DNA from: Acorus gramineus
Lineage: Eukaryota > Streptophyta > Magnoliopsida > Acorales > Acoraceae
NCBI GenBank assembly: GCA_030737835.1
Contig: CM060849.1
Coordinates: 8,888,268 to 8,952,267 of the forward strand
Length of the DNA stretch: 64,000 bases
Direction: 5' to 3'
The notes under the pieces are model-generated. The model was given only the letters and a program-made list of their open reading frames with translations, was not told where the DNA came from and did not search any database. Positions 1 through 12,134 of this stretch are shown piece by piece (positions within the stretch are counted from its first letter, which is position 1; each line of letters opens with the position of its first letter). The translations under genes were made by a program, and so were the position numbers.

Positions 1-377
1 CGGCGTCCGAGGTTAGGTTGGAGGGAGCACCGATTGTGAACATCAAAAGGGTCGAGTGGATGTGGGAGGCCTTCCTGCCCGTCGGATCCGATCGGGACCA
101 CCCGGCATCAAACGTGTTTGGGCCCCGATCGGGATCGGACGGCTTTGATTGGGGGACGTTCCCACCGACGGTCGTGATCGTCGGAGGGTTCGATCCGTTG
201 CAGGATCGTCAGAGGGGGTACTACGAGGGGCTGAAAAAGAGAGCGGTCGATGTGAGGGTCGTCGAGTATCCGAACGCGATTCACGCTTTTTATGTTTTTC
301 CGGAATTGCCCGAGTCCGGGGTGTTTATTGACATGGTGGGGAGGTTTATTGAGGAGAAGTCGGGAGGGGTAAAATAG
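1..377 (+). CDS. Carboxylesterase (alpha/beta hydrolase fold-3, CXE/GID1-like family), C-terminal part
   Basis: The 5' part lies outside the window; the frame is open from base 3 to the TAG at 375-377. The peptide contains the family's conserved end: a W-M-W segment, DRDHPASNVFGP, then GGFDPLQDRQ and YPNAIHAFY. In this family the Asp of the GG-D-PL segment and the His of HAF are the acid and base of the Ser-Asp-His catalytic triad; the nucleophile elbow and oxyanion HGGG motif would be upstream. It resembles the plant carboxylesterase 18-like branch, soluble esterases acting on short acyl esters. No intron is visible in this part. The segment is GC-rich, in contrast to the AT-rich DNA after it. 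The family is clear; the exact member and substrate are not. Confidence 0.9.
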   Translation, partial: ASEVRLEGAPIVNIKRVEWMWEAFLPVGSDRDHPASNVFGPRSGSDGFDWGTFPPTVVIVGGFDPLQDRQRGYYEGLKKRAVDVRVVEYPNAIHAFYVFPELPESGVFIDMVGRFIEEKSGGVK

Positions 378-2927
378 GAAAGTTTGGTACATTTGGGTTT
401 TTTTTTTTTTTGTGGTTTAAGAATAATGTGATTGGAAGATTGGATAAAGGTGGTATAAGTGGGAGCTGTTTAGTGTGGACTGTGGACTGCAGGTTGATAA
501 TATTATTATTATTATTTATTATTAAAGTTATTACATAGTTATGCCACTTGTTTAATTGATGGGGACAGTGAAGATGATTGATTGCGTGAAGTATTTGGAA
601 TTTTATGGATTTGGAACATCGGTCAAGTGTTGGTGAGCTAATAAGTTTATTCCTGACATTTTTCAATTTTTCTTTTGAGATATATTTTTTAATAGACATT
701 TCGTATAAGGAATGCTAAACAGAACAATTGGGATTTACCACTCATAGGAGTCCTTGTGAAATTGTGAATGCTTCAAGAAATATGGGATGATTTTATCATG
801 GAAAATGTTAAAACACTTATTTCTCAACCATTTTTATGGAATTAGAAAGGTATATATTTATCTGATTAAATATATCTTTTTTATTAAAAATGAAATATGT
901 ATTTGAATAAATAGAATTTTTTTTGTTCTATTAATTGAGTATATACTAGCATGATTAAGTATATATTATATTAGAGAAAGTACCTTGTTTGAACCACATG
1001 TATCATGTGTGAGTGCGGGAATGGTGAGTGTACTTACCAAATAGTCAACATTGTTCAATGCATTGTTTAATAAGGTGTGCTGGCACTCCACCCCTTGAGG
1101 GTGGCACATTCACTGTTATAAATTATAGGGTTTTTTTAAATAAAATTTAAGAAGCGAGTCTATCATTTACATCAAAAAAAAAAAACATTGTTAAAATTAA
1201 TATTTTTTATTTTTATAAATATTGTATTTGGTAAAATAAAATATGCAAATAAAAAAATAAGGATAGTTTGATAATCTATTCAAGACTTTAAAGATTTTAA
1301 TAAAAATTTGGATAGAAGTTAACTAAGATGGGAAATATGCATAATTTTTGCATATTCAAGTGGTATAAAAATAAACAGTATGTTTTTTAATAGTATACAT
1401 ACAAAAAATCCTAAATTATAATCATGGTATAAGATTGAAATAATATTCTAATTCAATGTCATTTTGTAATAATGATATTGTGAATTTCCCTATTATTAGA
1501 ATGTTATTTTTTTTATCCTTGTATATTGGTTTAACTAGTTCACTTGTGAGATTTATTATGATTTATGTTACTTTTGTCGCTCAGGTTTATAATTAAAAAA
1601 TATCATTTCGTGAACCTTTCGATAATGTTAGGAACATTTTTATATACAGTATTACACTTTTCATGGGTTTTGATTTTTTTTAAAGAATGAGACACATTTC
1701 TTTAAATCGTGTAATCCAGTGAATTATATAATATATTTGTTTACATAAAATATAAAATTCTCATGTTTTGTTTAATGAAACACATATTTTGTTAGTTAGT
1801 GAGATAAGGCTTGCCTATAACGAGTGCTGAACTGCAGATACAGTAATCATGTTTGTAGTCCGATTAATTTTTTATTTTTTTTATAAAAAAATATATTAAT
1901 TTATTTAGGTATATAAATTATTTATTTATTGTAATAAAATGACTTTATTTAATAAATATATAATTAAAAAAATCAAAATAATTCGGACCGTGGGCATCGT
2001 TTTCATGTACAGTGTTATTCAATAGTTTGTGTGATTATCAAAGTGAGAGGGATGGAATTGATTGATGTCTCATTAAATTTTCATGAAGTGACATGAAAAC
2101 TGTTAAGTGTGTATAATGTAATAATTAACATAGTGGTTGCATATATGATTCCGGGCACTGAAAGTGGAATAGATTGCATAATAGTGACATTGATTGCCAT
2201 CCGTGGATGACCATGTGGCAGTTAATGCCAACCAGAGGATGGTATTGAAATTTAAATATGCAAGTGGTATGCTTTAATTATGTTTTGGCAGTGTGGACTG
2301 TAACATGTTTGTAAATAAATTTACATGGTCCACAAATGAATTCTCACAGTTCGATATTCTAAAATCTAAAAGAGTGTGGTATGGAATACATACAAAAATT
2401 ATTCATCCAGGCTATGTTACACTCATATTCATTTTCAGTCTCAATTCCAGTCCTATATGCGTCGATAGAAAATTAACGACGCATATGTTCACGTTAACAA
2501 GGTATATGTTTTGAAAGAATTTTTTTACATTTTCTAAAATGCATCCATGCAATTCATTGAAGTATGTGCTTCATTTTTTATAAAAATATATACCTTATTA
2601 GATAAGGTATACTATTTTTAAAAAATTCAAAACACATGTAGACTGGAATTGAGGCTAGAAATAGGACTGGACATAACATTATCCTTATAAAAATAATGAT
2701 GAAGAGATTACACGAAAAAGAAACAGAAAATGACTAGATGAAACGGCAAAGAAAATTAAGAATTGGCTTTGAAATTAGGATGAATTAATAAAAATAATTA
2801 ATTATTTACTACATTATCATGTAATCATGGTTAACTTGTTCTTTTCATGGTGTACACAATTATGAGATTATTGTACCTTTATTGGTACAAATGAAATGCT
2901 CGGATTGAGTGACTCAAAAAGTCTCAT
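378..2927. other. AT-rich intergenic DNA, no gene seen
   Basis: It follows the carboxylesterase stop and has a poly-T tract near 400 and many A/T runs. No open frame looks like a real protein, and no transposon ends could be paired. The first few hundred bases should include the 3'UTR of the carboxylesterase gene. Confidence 0.6.
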
Positions 2928-2999
2928 GGGACTGTTATTTTCACTCACATAGTTATTTACTCCACTTATTTTAGAAACACAAAGATGTTTTTTTAAGAG

Positions 3000-3410
3000 G
3001 TGAACCCACCTCAACCGAACCCACTACATCTAAACTTAGCCCATCCCTTGTGGCTCGGTTGACTTTGTGTAGTCGTCTATTAGGGTCCAACTCAATATCA
3101 CAAATTAAATGGGTCACAGAGATCTAAGGCCCTCTCTGTGTGACCCGTTTAACTTTGTGTAGTCATCCTTCATTAGACCATTTTGATTTCACATAAATCA
3201 AATGGGTCACAAAGACTTAAAGTCGTCTTTATGGCCTGGTCTATTTGACTTTGTGTTATCATCCATCATAAGAAAATGCGACTTCATAGAGTCGAATGGG
3301 TCACAGTGACTTAAGGGGCTCTGTGGCTAGTTCGATTTTGTATAGTCGTCAGTTAGGGCTCAATTCGACATCATAGGATCGAACGGGTAACAGAGACTTC
3401 ACAGTTAGAT
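3000..3410. repeat. Tandem array of about 90-bp hairpin-forming units (left arm of the Mutator-like element)
   Basis: Units recur near 3103, 3196, 3291 and 3377. Each contains a GGGTCACAGAG-type arm followed after 10-20 bases by its complement CTCTGTGACCC, and then a GACTTTGTGTAGTCGTC spacer. It is the same array as 60230-60620 in opposite orientation. The last unit is cut at about 3410, where the CACTA sequence begins. Confidence 0.8.
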
Positions 3411-3871
3411 CTCTTACCAAGTACAACATGAGCATCTTGCAATTGATGTAGAACCTCATATTCAGATAGAACATTAGGAGCCCCCATCCAATTCTTTTTT
3501 CCCATTGAATGCTTTTTTATTATGCTGAAATCTATTACCAGTATCCAACCAGTGCGGATGACCCATAAAACAGTGCTTCTTTGAATTTTTCAACCATAAA
3601 GAACACGTTTTCATTTGACAACAAGAACAAGCAAATCTCCCTTTTTGTGCCCCAACCTGATAGATTTGTATAAGCTGGGAAATCATTGATTGTCCACAAC
3701 AAAGCTGCACGCATTTGAAAGTTCTCACATTTCAAAGCATCATATGTTTCAAAACCAGCTTCCCAAAACTCCTCCAGTTCCTCAATCAATGGTTGTAGAT
3801 AAACATCTATGTCATTATCAGGAGATTCTGGACCATATATCAACAAAGGCATCATGAAATAAGGATGTTTC

Positions 3872-4806
3872 TGTTATGAGATTAGATGAAAATGGGATGA
3901 AAATACAAAAATTCAGCAAAATAAAATACTGAAATAATAGAGAGAATGAAAAGGAGTGAGAGATGAATGGATGGACGAAGCCCGCTGTGAAGCTTAAGGT
4001 GTTATTCGGCTCCTCCCGCTGCAGAAGTCATGAACCGAACCGAACCGTCCCCAGGATCCAGCAAGCCCACACAGAGTGCACGCTCAGGTGGAATCAGAAA
4101 CTGGCTTAAAACTCTATCACCACAAAAGCACTCGGGCTACTGGAATAATAGGACGTCAAGGCTATCTCTCACAAACTCTCACAAAAGACTCTCTCTCTTT
4201 GAGTGGATACACACTTTGTGACTTCGATAGATGGAATGGCATACATTGATCTCCTTATATAGGCCTCTAGGTTGCCCAAGAGTCTTCTCCATTCAAGGTA
4301 CCCATTCAATTAGAATATAATGGACTTGTAATTATTCTATGCATGGTTCATTGTTTCATAATCAATGGTGGTGGCAAATTCAAAGTACATGTATGGGGAC
4401 TCTTCACTTTTCCATGCAAAGGTTCATGTATTCACCTAGATACATCCTTGAAATTTACATATGCACATTCATTGTCATAAATGTGGTTCATTCCAACCTA
4501 GGTTCATCATAGAAATACTACACACATGAACCTTGCAAAGTTAATACATGAATCAACAATTAATAGAATCTAATGTACTTACTCCACCAAAATACATGAA
4601 TCATGCTAAATCCATATTCACATGCCAAATTCACATCCATATTCTTATAGCCCTTGTCCATATTATATCAAGTCATATATTTAACTAATTTGAAAGCATG
4701 TGAGGGATCAAGTTTGGAGTCAAAATATATTAATATATTTTTCATATTAAACATAGAATTTTGAAACTTTATTTTTTGAAAAACATTTCAAAAAAAAAAA
4801 AAAACA
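3872..4806 (-). mobile_element. Solo LTR inside the tnp2 coding region
   Basis: On the plus strand it runs TGTTATGAGATTAG...AAAAACA, flanked on both sides by GTTTC (3867-3871 and 4807-4811), a perfect 5-bp target duplication. Removing it rejoins the tnp2 reading at the conserved segment between the PWMC-like and PYF-like motifs. A TATA-like CTATATAAGGAG on the minus strand near 4260 suggests a minus-sense LTR. No internal retrotransposon genes are present, so it is an LTR-LTR recombination remnant of 935 bp. Confidence 0.85.
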
Positions 4807-5795
4807 GTTTCAGGCACATCCAAGGTGGAAGAATGTAAATAACAACAATGCAGGCCAAGTGTTGTGTATAGAATTTTAGAATGGATTAAATCCATCAGTC
4901 GTTAAGGCAAGTCTCACATTTCGAGGGTCCGAGGAGAATGATGGGATATGTTCATCAAAATCCATCCATGCCTCAAAATCAGCAGGATGACGATATACCT
5001 CATCCTTTTTGTGACTATCATTGTGCCATATCATGTGTGAAACTGTTTTTGTTGACATGAAAAACTTCTAAAACCATGGAACCAAAGGAAAATGACACAA
5101 AATTTTCGCAGGAATACTCTCTTCTTAATAGTTGAGGTAGTTTGATCCACTCTCAATTCATTAAGCCACCTCGAAGCACCACAGATTGAACATGAAGCAG
5201 CATGGCGTTTGTCCTTCTAGTATAACATACAATCATTTGGACAAGCATCAATTTTGACATAATCAAATCCCATGTCATTAATTTTTTTTTGTTTGGTAAA
5301 TGGACCATGGAATTTTTTTTCACCTTTCGGAAATGCCTCCAACAATTTGAGCAAAAAGGTGAATGACAAATCACTACACCCATTAAGACACTTCAACTGA
5401 AATAAACTAACGGTAAATAATAATTTTATAAATTTCTTGCATCAAGGGTATAGTTCTTGCTAGGAGGTGTCAAACGGGACGGACGACCAGCTAAGGGCCC
5501 GTGCCGTGTAGGCACCGCACAAAGTGGGCCATGCCGTGGGTTTGCCCATTTGGGTGGCAGGGTAGGCTGGGCCTGCCCCCCGGCCCCCTGTGCCGGCATG
5601 GCATGGCCTGCTAGGCCAGTGGCACAGTTTGTGCCGCGGGCCCCACCTCCACCCAACGGGCCATTGGGGAGCACAACGGCTAAAGCAATTGGCAGGCCAA
5701 TGGGCCGTGCCGGCCGATTGGCATGGCCCGTTGTCCCGCCCGAACCCAAAAAGCCCCTTTGTTACCTAAATTTCCCCACTCCCATCAAAAAAACA

Positions 5796-6070
5796 GGGAT
5801 TTTTAATTTTAAGTCCCCACAAACCATCATATTTAGTGATCGATCCCTCCCTTCTTCGTATTTAGGTTTTAGTTCTCCGATTTAAAGGATAATTCATGGA
5901 TAGGTCCCTCACAGGGACTAAAAAGTAAATTAAATAATTTATGGATAGGCCCCTCTCAGGGACTAAAAAGGAACTATCATTTAAATCTGGGGACTAAAAC
6001 CTAAATACGAAGAAGGGAGGGATCAATCACTAAATATGATGGTTTGTGGGGACTTAAAACTAAAAATCCC
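5796..6070. mobile_element. Palindromic Mutator-type MITE nested in the hAT element
   Basis: The 275-bp element is nearly all inverted repeat. The left arm begins GGGATTTTTAATTTTAAGTC and the right arm is its complement, with arms of about 80 bases and few mismatches. The flanks are a perfect 9-bp duplication AAAAAAACA (5787-5795 and 6071-6079), the length made by Mutator-like transposases. Internal copies of a GGGACTAAAAAG word sit around the loop. Confidence 0.9.
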
Positions 6071-6680
6071 AAAAAAACAACTATATTCAAGGGTATATGG
6101 GGTAATTTTCACCCAAACTTTATCTATAAATACCCCACCCCATCCACCCATTTCTTCATCAATTCAATCACAAATCTCTCTACTCCTCCACTACTATGCT
6201 CTCTTCTTCCTCTAAAATTTTTTAGTTTTGTGTTGGAATTCCAAGTGCTCTAGTGTTCAAGTGCTCTCTCTCTCCAAGTAAAAACTTCAATCAAATTGAA
6301 GTGGTGGTGGAAGCTCTCTCTCTCTCCAATCTCCATTTCTTCAATGCTCTTTCTAAGGGGAAGTTCTCTCCAAAAGGTGGCAAGGTCCAAGGCTCCAACT
6401 CTCCAAGCCTAAGGGGATTAGGGGAAGCTCTCTCTCTCTTTAATCTCTAATCTCTACTAGTCTCACACTCTCCATCTATAGTCTCTACTCTTTACACATT
6501 TAAAATTTCAAGTTTTACAAAGTATATTTCAAGTTTTAAATTCAAATTAATTCCATATTTCAAAACCAAAGTGTATTTTAATTTTAAATTTCAAATTTTT
6601 AATATTTTAAATTTTAACTATTCAAATTTTAAATTCAAATTTTACCTTTTAAATTCAAATTTTACCTTTTCAAATTTCAA

Positions 6681-8706
6681 ATGGCTAACCTAAACAGTGA
6701 ATATTCACACACTGATGATGAATTTGAAAATATAGATAGCCTACCACATGATTTACCCCAAGATCAATCCCAAACCCCCCATGAATTAGTTGGAGGTGAT
6801 GCTGGTGCATCATCTAGTCATCCCCCAACTGAAAAACAAAAAAACCCTCAAAAAGAAGTAGGACGTCTGAAGTCTGGGAGCACTACACAATACATAATAT
6901 TAAATACCAAGGTAGAATGGAAGATAGAGCTATTTTTAAATATTGTAACAAAAATTTTAGTTGTGCAAGCGCGGGTGGTACCGGACATCTCAAGAGACAT
7001 GTTGAATTATGTCTAAAAAGGCATCAACAACAACTAAATCCCCGGTACGCAATCTCAGATTTGAGAGTTTCGGTCAAACAATTAGTACTGAAAGTACAAT
7101 TTCTACATTTTATTATAATCAATCTAGTATGAGAGAAGGTTTATCTGTATGTCTAGCATCTGATGAACAACCATTTACATTTGCTGAAAGTAGAAGATTT
7201 GAACGTTTTCAAAAAAGGTATGTTAATCCACAATATAGAGCTGTTTCTAGAAATATTATTAGAACAGATATAATTAGAGTTTACAATTAAATGAAAAAAT
7301 ATTTAACTCAATCATTCATGAACATTCAAAAAATTTCATGCACATCTGATTTATGGACAGGTAAGAATGATTTAGCTTATATTTTTTTTTTACTTCACAT
7401 TATATTGATTCTCATGGATGTTAAATAAAAGAATGTTAGAGATTTCCACACATTGGCGCAATAATTTATCAAGCAATATTTGATATTTTTAGAGAATTTA
7501 ATATAACTGAAAAAAATTTATCCATAACTTTTGATAATGCTAGTAATAATGTTAGTGCTATTTCAAAATTTAAATCTTCTTTGGGTTTACCTTATGATTT
7601 TGAATTTTATGATTGTAAATGTGTATGTCATATTATTAATTTAATTGTGCAAGATGGATTAACTCATATTGAAGAATCTTCAGTAAATATTAGATTAGAA
7701 ATAAAATTTATTATTTGTACACCTTCTAGAGTACAAGCATTTAGTGATTTTTGTGTGACACGCAATATTCCCCCTAGAAAATTTTCTCTTGATATGCATG
7801 TTCGTTGGAATTCTACATATATAATGTTGCAAAGTTGTGAGGGTTATGAAAACTTGATTATTGAATTTAATGAAATGTTTAACAATCGTGTTGATATTTC
7901 TCCTATTGATTGGCAAATTTCAAAAGTTTTTGTGCAATTTTGAAGTGTTATTTATGATGCTTCTACTGCTTGCCCAGGTGTTTATTATCCTACTTCAAAT
8001 CTTATACTTAGATAATTATTTAATATTTCTTGTGCATTTAAAGAATATAGAGATTATAGTATATATACTTCAACAATCTATTATCTTGATTGAACAATCT
8101 ATTATCTTGTTGAACAATCTATTTAAAGAATATAGAGATTATAGTATATATACTTCAACAATCTATTATCTTGATGGAACAAAAATTTAAAAAATATTTT
8201 GAAGATATTCCTATGTTTTTTTGTTTAGCTGCTGTAATGGATTTTACTATTAAATTAGATACTATTAAAACTATAATTAAAAGAATAAGTGATAATGTTA
8301 GATTTCCAATGGTTATAACTGATGAAGATGTAGAATTTGTTTTAACTGAAATGTATTAAAAAATGTGAAAATAAATATGCAAATAGAACTAGAGCATCAT
8401 CCTCCACTTCATCTGTTAGTTTATTAGGCAAAGGTAAGAAAAAGGATTATATATTTGATTTTGTTTCACAAGTTTCACACACTTCACATGATTCTAGTAG
8501 TGGTAGTTCTCATCTTAATGAACTATTTAAATATTGAGAAAATGATTGGAAGTCTCTTTTAACTGAAAAAGAGATGAAAAATTTTGATCTCTTGCAATGG
8601 TGGAAAGCACATGAAGTGACATTTCCTGTGCTTTCTATAATGGCAAGAGATTTGCTAACTCCTCCAATGTCAACAGTGGCATCAGAATATTTTTTTTAGT
8701 GCAGGT
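6681..8706 (+). pseudogene. hAT transposase (BED zinc finger, RICESLEEPER-like), decayed
   Basis: An ATG at 6681 opens an acidic N-terminus. A BED-finger remnant follows near 6917-7020 (KYCNKNFS...TGHLKRHVELC), reached only after a frame change and lacking the first Cys. Then come SVCLASDEQPFTF (7138), a stop at 7288, DLWTGKNDLAYI (7350), ITFDNASNNVSAI (7525), CHIINLIVQDGL (7627), PRKFSLDMHVRWNSTY (7773), and the dimerisation region FDLLQWWKAH...VLSIMARDLL...MSTVASE (8583-8695). Motif order is canonical for hAT. Several frameshifts and stops make it non-functional. A 60-bp stretch is duplicated at about 8039-8098 and 8115-8174. Confidence 0.88.
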
Positions 8707-11545
8707 TCACAGAGGACCAGGCTAGCGGCACGGCACAGCGGCCCGTCGAGCCAGCACAGAGGGCCGTGCTAGGCTGGCCCCCTGCCGCCCGTGCCGTGCT
8801 CGGCATGGTCACATGAAACAGGCCGTGCTGTGCCGGTTGGCTAGCGGGCCGGGCAGGCATGGCACGGCACATTTTACACCTCTAGTTCTTGCTCAGCATC
8901 TTCTAGCTACTTATAAAACTTCTCAGCATCACTTGTGAGCCTTGATATGAATTCATTTCTATTATCAACAGATTCCGCATCAAATGATTCCGGGACTCTA
9001 AATGTGTCATGTAGCATCCCATGCATATCATTAGTTTCAAAATTCTCATTTCTCTCCTCTACAATTTGATGTTCAACCATACTAAGTATAGAAGCTTCAC
9101 CATGATAGATCCAACATGTGTAATCTACTACAAAACCATGATATAAAAGATGATCGACAATTGTCTGCCTATCAAACCACATCTTATGGGAATGTTTCTT
9201 ACATGAACAATTAATCTTCCCATGAGTGCCAACCTTTTCAAAGATAAAATCTAAAAATTTATTCATTCCTATCAAATACTTCTCGCTCCATCTTGCAAGC
9301 TCCATCCAACTTTTATCCATTTCTTCTATAAAAACAATCCTTTCTAGAACAAGAAAATTAGTGTATTCATTTATTAATGTACTCATTCCTCTAATAAACA
9401 AATAAATATAAAAAAAGATATCAAAGACTTGGCTGGTCACACAGTATACAGGCATGTTTCCATATATTTTCATTTGCATTGTGAATGACTTGGCTATTGA
9501 TGTAAGTGATTTATTTACACTACAATTCAAATAAGTGGATATAAAAAAATTAGTGTATTATTAAGGTCAGTGTGTCTGTGTAGAAAAAAAAAATTGTATG
9601 AGGCATGTTATTCTTAAATGAGACAGCATTATTAAGATTCTAGCTATGCAAGGTGATATGTGATGCATTTCTTGGGACCCTCCTTTTGATTTTGGATGGA
9701 TGAGTGGGTTGAAATTTTTTGCCTAAATTGTTATGGGTTTTAAGATCAACCAAATTGTTTACACCATGATTAGATAAGGTATGATGAAATTTTTTTGGAT
9801 AAACAAGTGCTTTTTTCTTAAGTTTTTAAAAGCTTCTCAATGAATTCACCTTTTGAAAATAACTTTACTTGTCACATTTTTTTAAAACAATATAAAACTT
9901 GTGCTATAGGGAAGTAAAACCTGGGATGTATGGTTAAGAAATGTTATCCAAGACAAGTGCAACAAATAACCATTTTTTTTTAGTAGTGAAGAACATCTAT
10001 GCTATTTAAATTCTCCAACAGCTATTGGACTTCCATTTTAATAGGCACAAGTGGAGACAAACAACTACTAATAAAAAATTCAAATGGCATTTCTTTATAG
10101 AGATAAAAAAATATAATATGAAAAATCATATAAAACTAAATCTAAAGAGATGTACAGTAAATAAATTATTACATTATGCTAATAACAAATCCAAATAAAA
10201 TATATTCAAAATGTGATCAAATACATCAATTAATTGCAAACCTAACTTTCCAATAAAAAATACAAAAAATATTAAAAAGGGAATAAGAATATCCTTACAG
10301 AATGGAAGATCTACAGATATTTAAAGACCAATAAAGATAGGAGAATCTGATCATTAGCAAGAGTTTTAGAACCAATGAAGAGGAGATGAACCATGTGGAG
10401 AAGATGATATGTCCTACAGATTGCGCACAATACAATAGATTCAGAGAAGCCATGGAAGAAAATATGCATGGGAGGAGTAATTAAAGAGATTGTGAAGAGA
10501 TTGGTTGAAGAGAAATTCACCTAGTGCCATTTTTGTGTTTTTTTCATTTGGGGATGTTCGGTAGGGATGGTGGGGACTGTAGGGGTTGTGTGGGGACCAA
10601 AAGAAGGTGGTTTTAGGTTTCAATTAAGAGGTGGAATATCAATCGTCTGATTAAATCTTTTAATCTTTTATTTGTGATGATATCTTTACAAAAATACAAT
10701 TCTAAAAAAATTTAAAGTGCCAATTTTTTTTCTATTGGCGCCAATTATACTTATTTTATTTACTTTATTTTCTATGGCTTCTAGATGTAACTATATAATG
10801 CATAGGGGCGGTTTATAACAACCACAGTAACAAAAAAAAGGCACCTACATTCCCATCTAATATTTGCTACATTTTCTAAAAGTGGCAATACTATATATGG
10901 TAGTGGTTTACTAAAAAAACGGAGCAAATATATTGTCATTCATTTATCCCCAAAATAAAAGTGATGTATTGCTTGCAACCAACAAGATAAAATATATATA
11001 GTGGTTTTTCATAATAACCATAGCAAATAAAAACGCCTCTATAACTCCTTTTTTTTATTAGTGCTATTAGGGCTCTCTCTCTGAGACCCGTTCAATTTTG
11101 TAGGATTGTCAATTATATCACAGGTCGACTTCACAACGTCAAGCTACACAAAATCTGGGCTAGCAACAATGTTGTGCCCAAACACCACATCATATGATCT
11201 ATCTTATATGATATTGAACAACACACAATTGTTTAAAGACATCATTTCATTGCAAACGCCATAACACATGAACTAGTTCAAAACTCTTAAAATGTCTAAA
11301 TACAAAACACAACTAAACCCATACAAAACTCATTTGTTCAACATCTCCAAAACTCATACAAAACACATTTGTTTTGAAACATCTCTGGAACCCATACAAC
11401 ATTGTTCAATCATGAAAACACATTGTCATTTATTGGCCCACACATCTAAAAAAATCTATTTTGTAACTAGTAGCATTGCAATACCATCTCACTATATTTC
11501 GTAGTTGAATTGGATTTATTTGGGATGGTTTGAATGTGCCCAAGT

Positions 11546-11889
11546 TGTACCGTTTGGTTGCGCGTTGGGGCGCGCTTTTGCTTTTTGAAAAGCTGAAAAG
11601 CTAAAAGCGTGCAGCCAAACGGGGCAGCTTTTTGCAGAATCGGAAGCTGGATTCCTTTTAATTTTTCTCTCAAAATCTGTGTTTTAAAAAGCTCAGAAAC
11701 AACGCTTTTTGGTCGGAATCGATTTTTTGAATTGAAAAGCAACTTTCTCTGTCAAACATTAAACTCCTTTCAAATATTGATTCCTGATTTTAAAAAAAGC
11801 ATCTTAAAAAAGTCAAGGTCTAAAATCATCTTAAAAAACAGCTTTATTCCAAAAGCTACTTTTCAATCTGTGTTTCCAAACGGACCCTT
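11546..11889. mobile_element. MITE with CCGTTTGG-type terminal repeats
   Basis: The left end reads ACCGTTTGGTTGCGCG and the right end is the complement of GGTCCGTTTGGAAACAC. Such ends are common in PIF/Harbinger and hAT MITEs. No clear target duplication was found, so the exact borders and class are uncertain. It lies inside the Mutator-like host. Confidence 0.4.
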
Positions 11890-11942
11890 AAGTACCCTGT
11901 TTGGCATGTATGACTTGAAGATAGTATTAATACACACTCCCT

Positions 11943-12134
11943 TTAATCTAGAAGTTGCCTATGATCTTGGATAGTACAATATGGATCAAACTCCATCTGC
12001 ACTCCTTTAAAAAACAAAAGTTTAAGTACATTCAGAATATAAAACGAGTGGAAATATTTTAGTACCACTTTCACTTCATATTGCACTAAAGTTTTAATTC
12101 TTTCAATTCCCATACTATCTTCAATGTCAAACAT
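11943..12134 (-). other. Short reading frame shared with the 59.6-kb copy, function unknown
   Basis: The 63-residue frame begins MFDIEDSMGIERIKTLV and continues YEVKVVLKYFHSFYILNV. It matches the frame at 59593-59778 over its N-terminal half with mostly conservative changes, and at a second segment, FDPY...HDR/QDH...LLD, that lies in another frame in that copy. I do not recognise the family. It may be an exon of the element's own lost protein or simply shared non-coding ancestry. Confidence 0.35.

Larger units (their letters stand above)
5461..8884 (+). mobile_element. hAT transposon inserted in the tnp2 gene
   Basis: The termini TAGGAGGTGTCAAACGGG (left) and the complement of ATTTTACACCTCTA (right) are hAT-type inverted repeats. 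The flanks carry a perfect 8-bp duplication GTTCTTGC at 5453-5460 and 8885-8892, the hAT hallmark. The first and last 200-300 bp are strongly GC-rich with GGCACGGC/CGGGCC words, while the interior is very AT-rich. It carries a decayed transposase gene and a nested MITE. Length is 3424 bp. Confidence 0.95.
3415..9320 (-). pseudogene. tnp2 transposase (CACTA family), broken by two insertions and stops
   Basis: Pieces appear in order on the minus strand. The start Met at 9320 opens MDKSWMELARW, with the transposase-associated domain CSCKKHSHKMWFD and YTCWIYHGE (to about 8907). From 5450 down come LYP-CKKF, LKCLNGCSDLSF and IDACPNDCMLY. RHPADFEAW and DPRNVRLALTTDGFNPF follow at 5058-4876, then LLIYGPESPDNDIDVYLQP and LLWTINDFPAYTNLSGWGTK at 3855-3600. 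The last part is CFMGHPHWL down to about 3420. This is the classic tnp2 order. It is dead: a hAT element sits in it at 5461-8884, a solo LTR at 3872-4806, it carries in-frame stops (after EKFYK, at LYP-stop-C, after NPF), and it lacks its C-terminal part. Confidence 0.9.
3411..11063 (-). mobile_element. CACTA (En/Spm) transposon, truncated at its 3' end
   Basis: Read on the minus strand, the element starts at 11063 with CACTAATAAAAAAAAGG. Subterminal repeats follow at about 10998-11038 and 10806-10845, with a GTGGTT(A/T)TAATAACCA(C/T)AG core typical of CACTA ends. A tnp2-type transposase gene then follows. The opposite CACTA end is missing: the transposase reading breaks off near 3415 and joins the host hairpin repeat directly. 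The host repeat unit interrupted at 11064 resumes at 3410 with roughly 30-50 bases missing, so a deletion probably removed the CACTA end together with a little host DNA. Region 9531-11063 is the element's AT-rich 5' noncoding part. Confidence 0.75.

Noticed and set aside
5426-5885. Frames on both strands rich in Gly, Pro and Ala
   Set aside because: They come from the GC-rich terminal repeat region of the hAT element, not from a gene.
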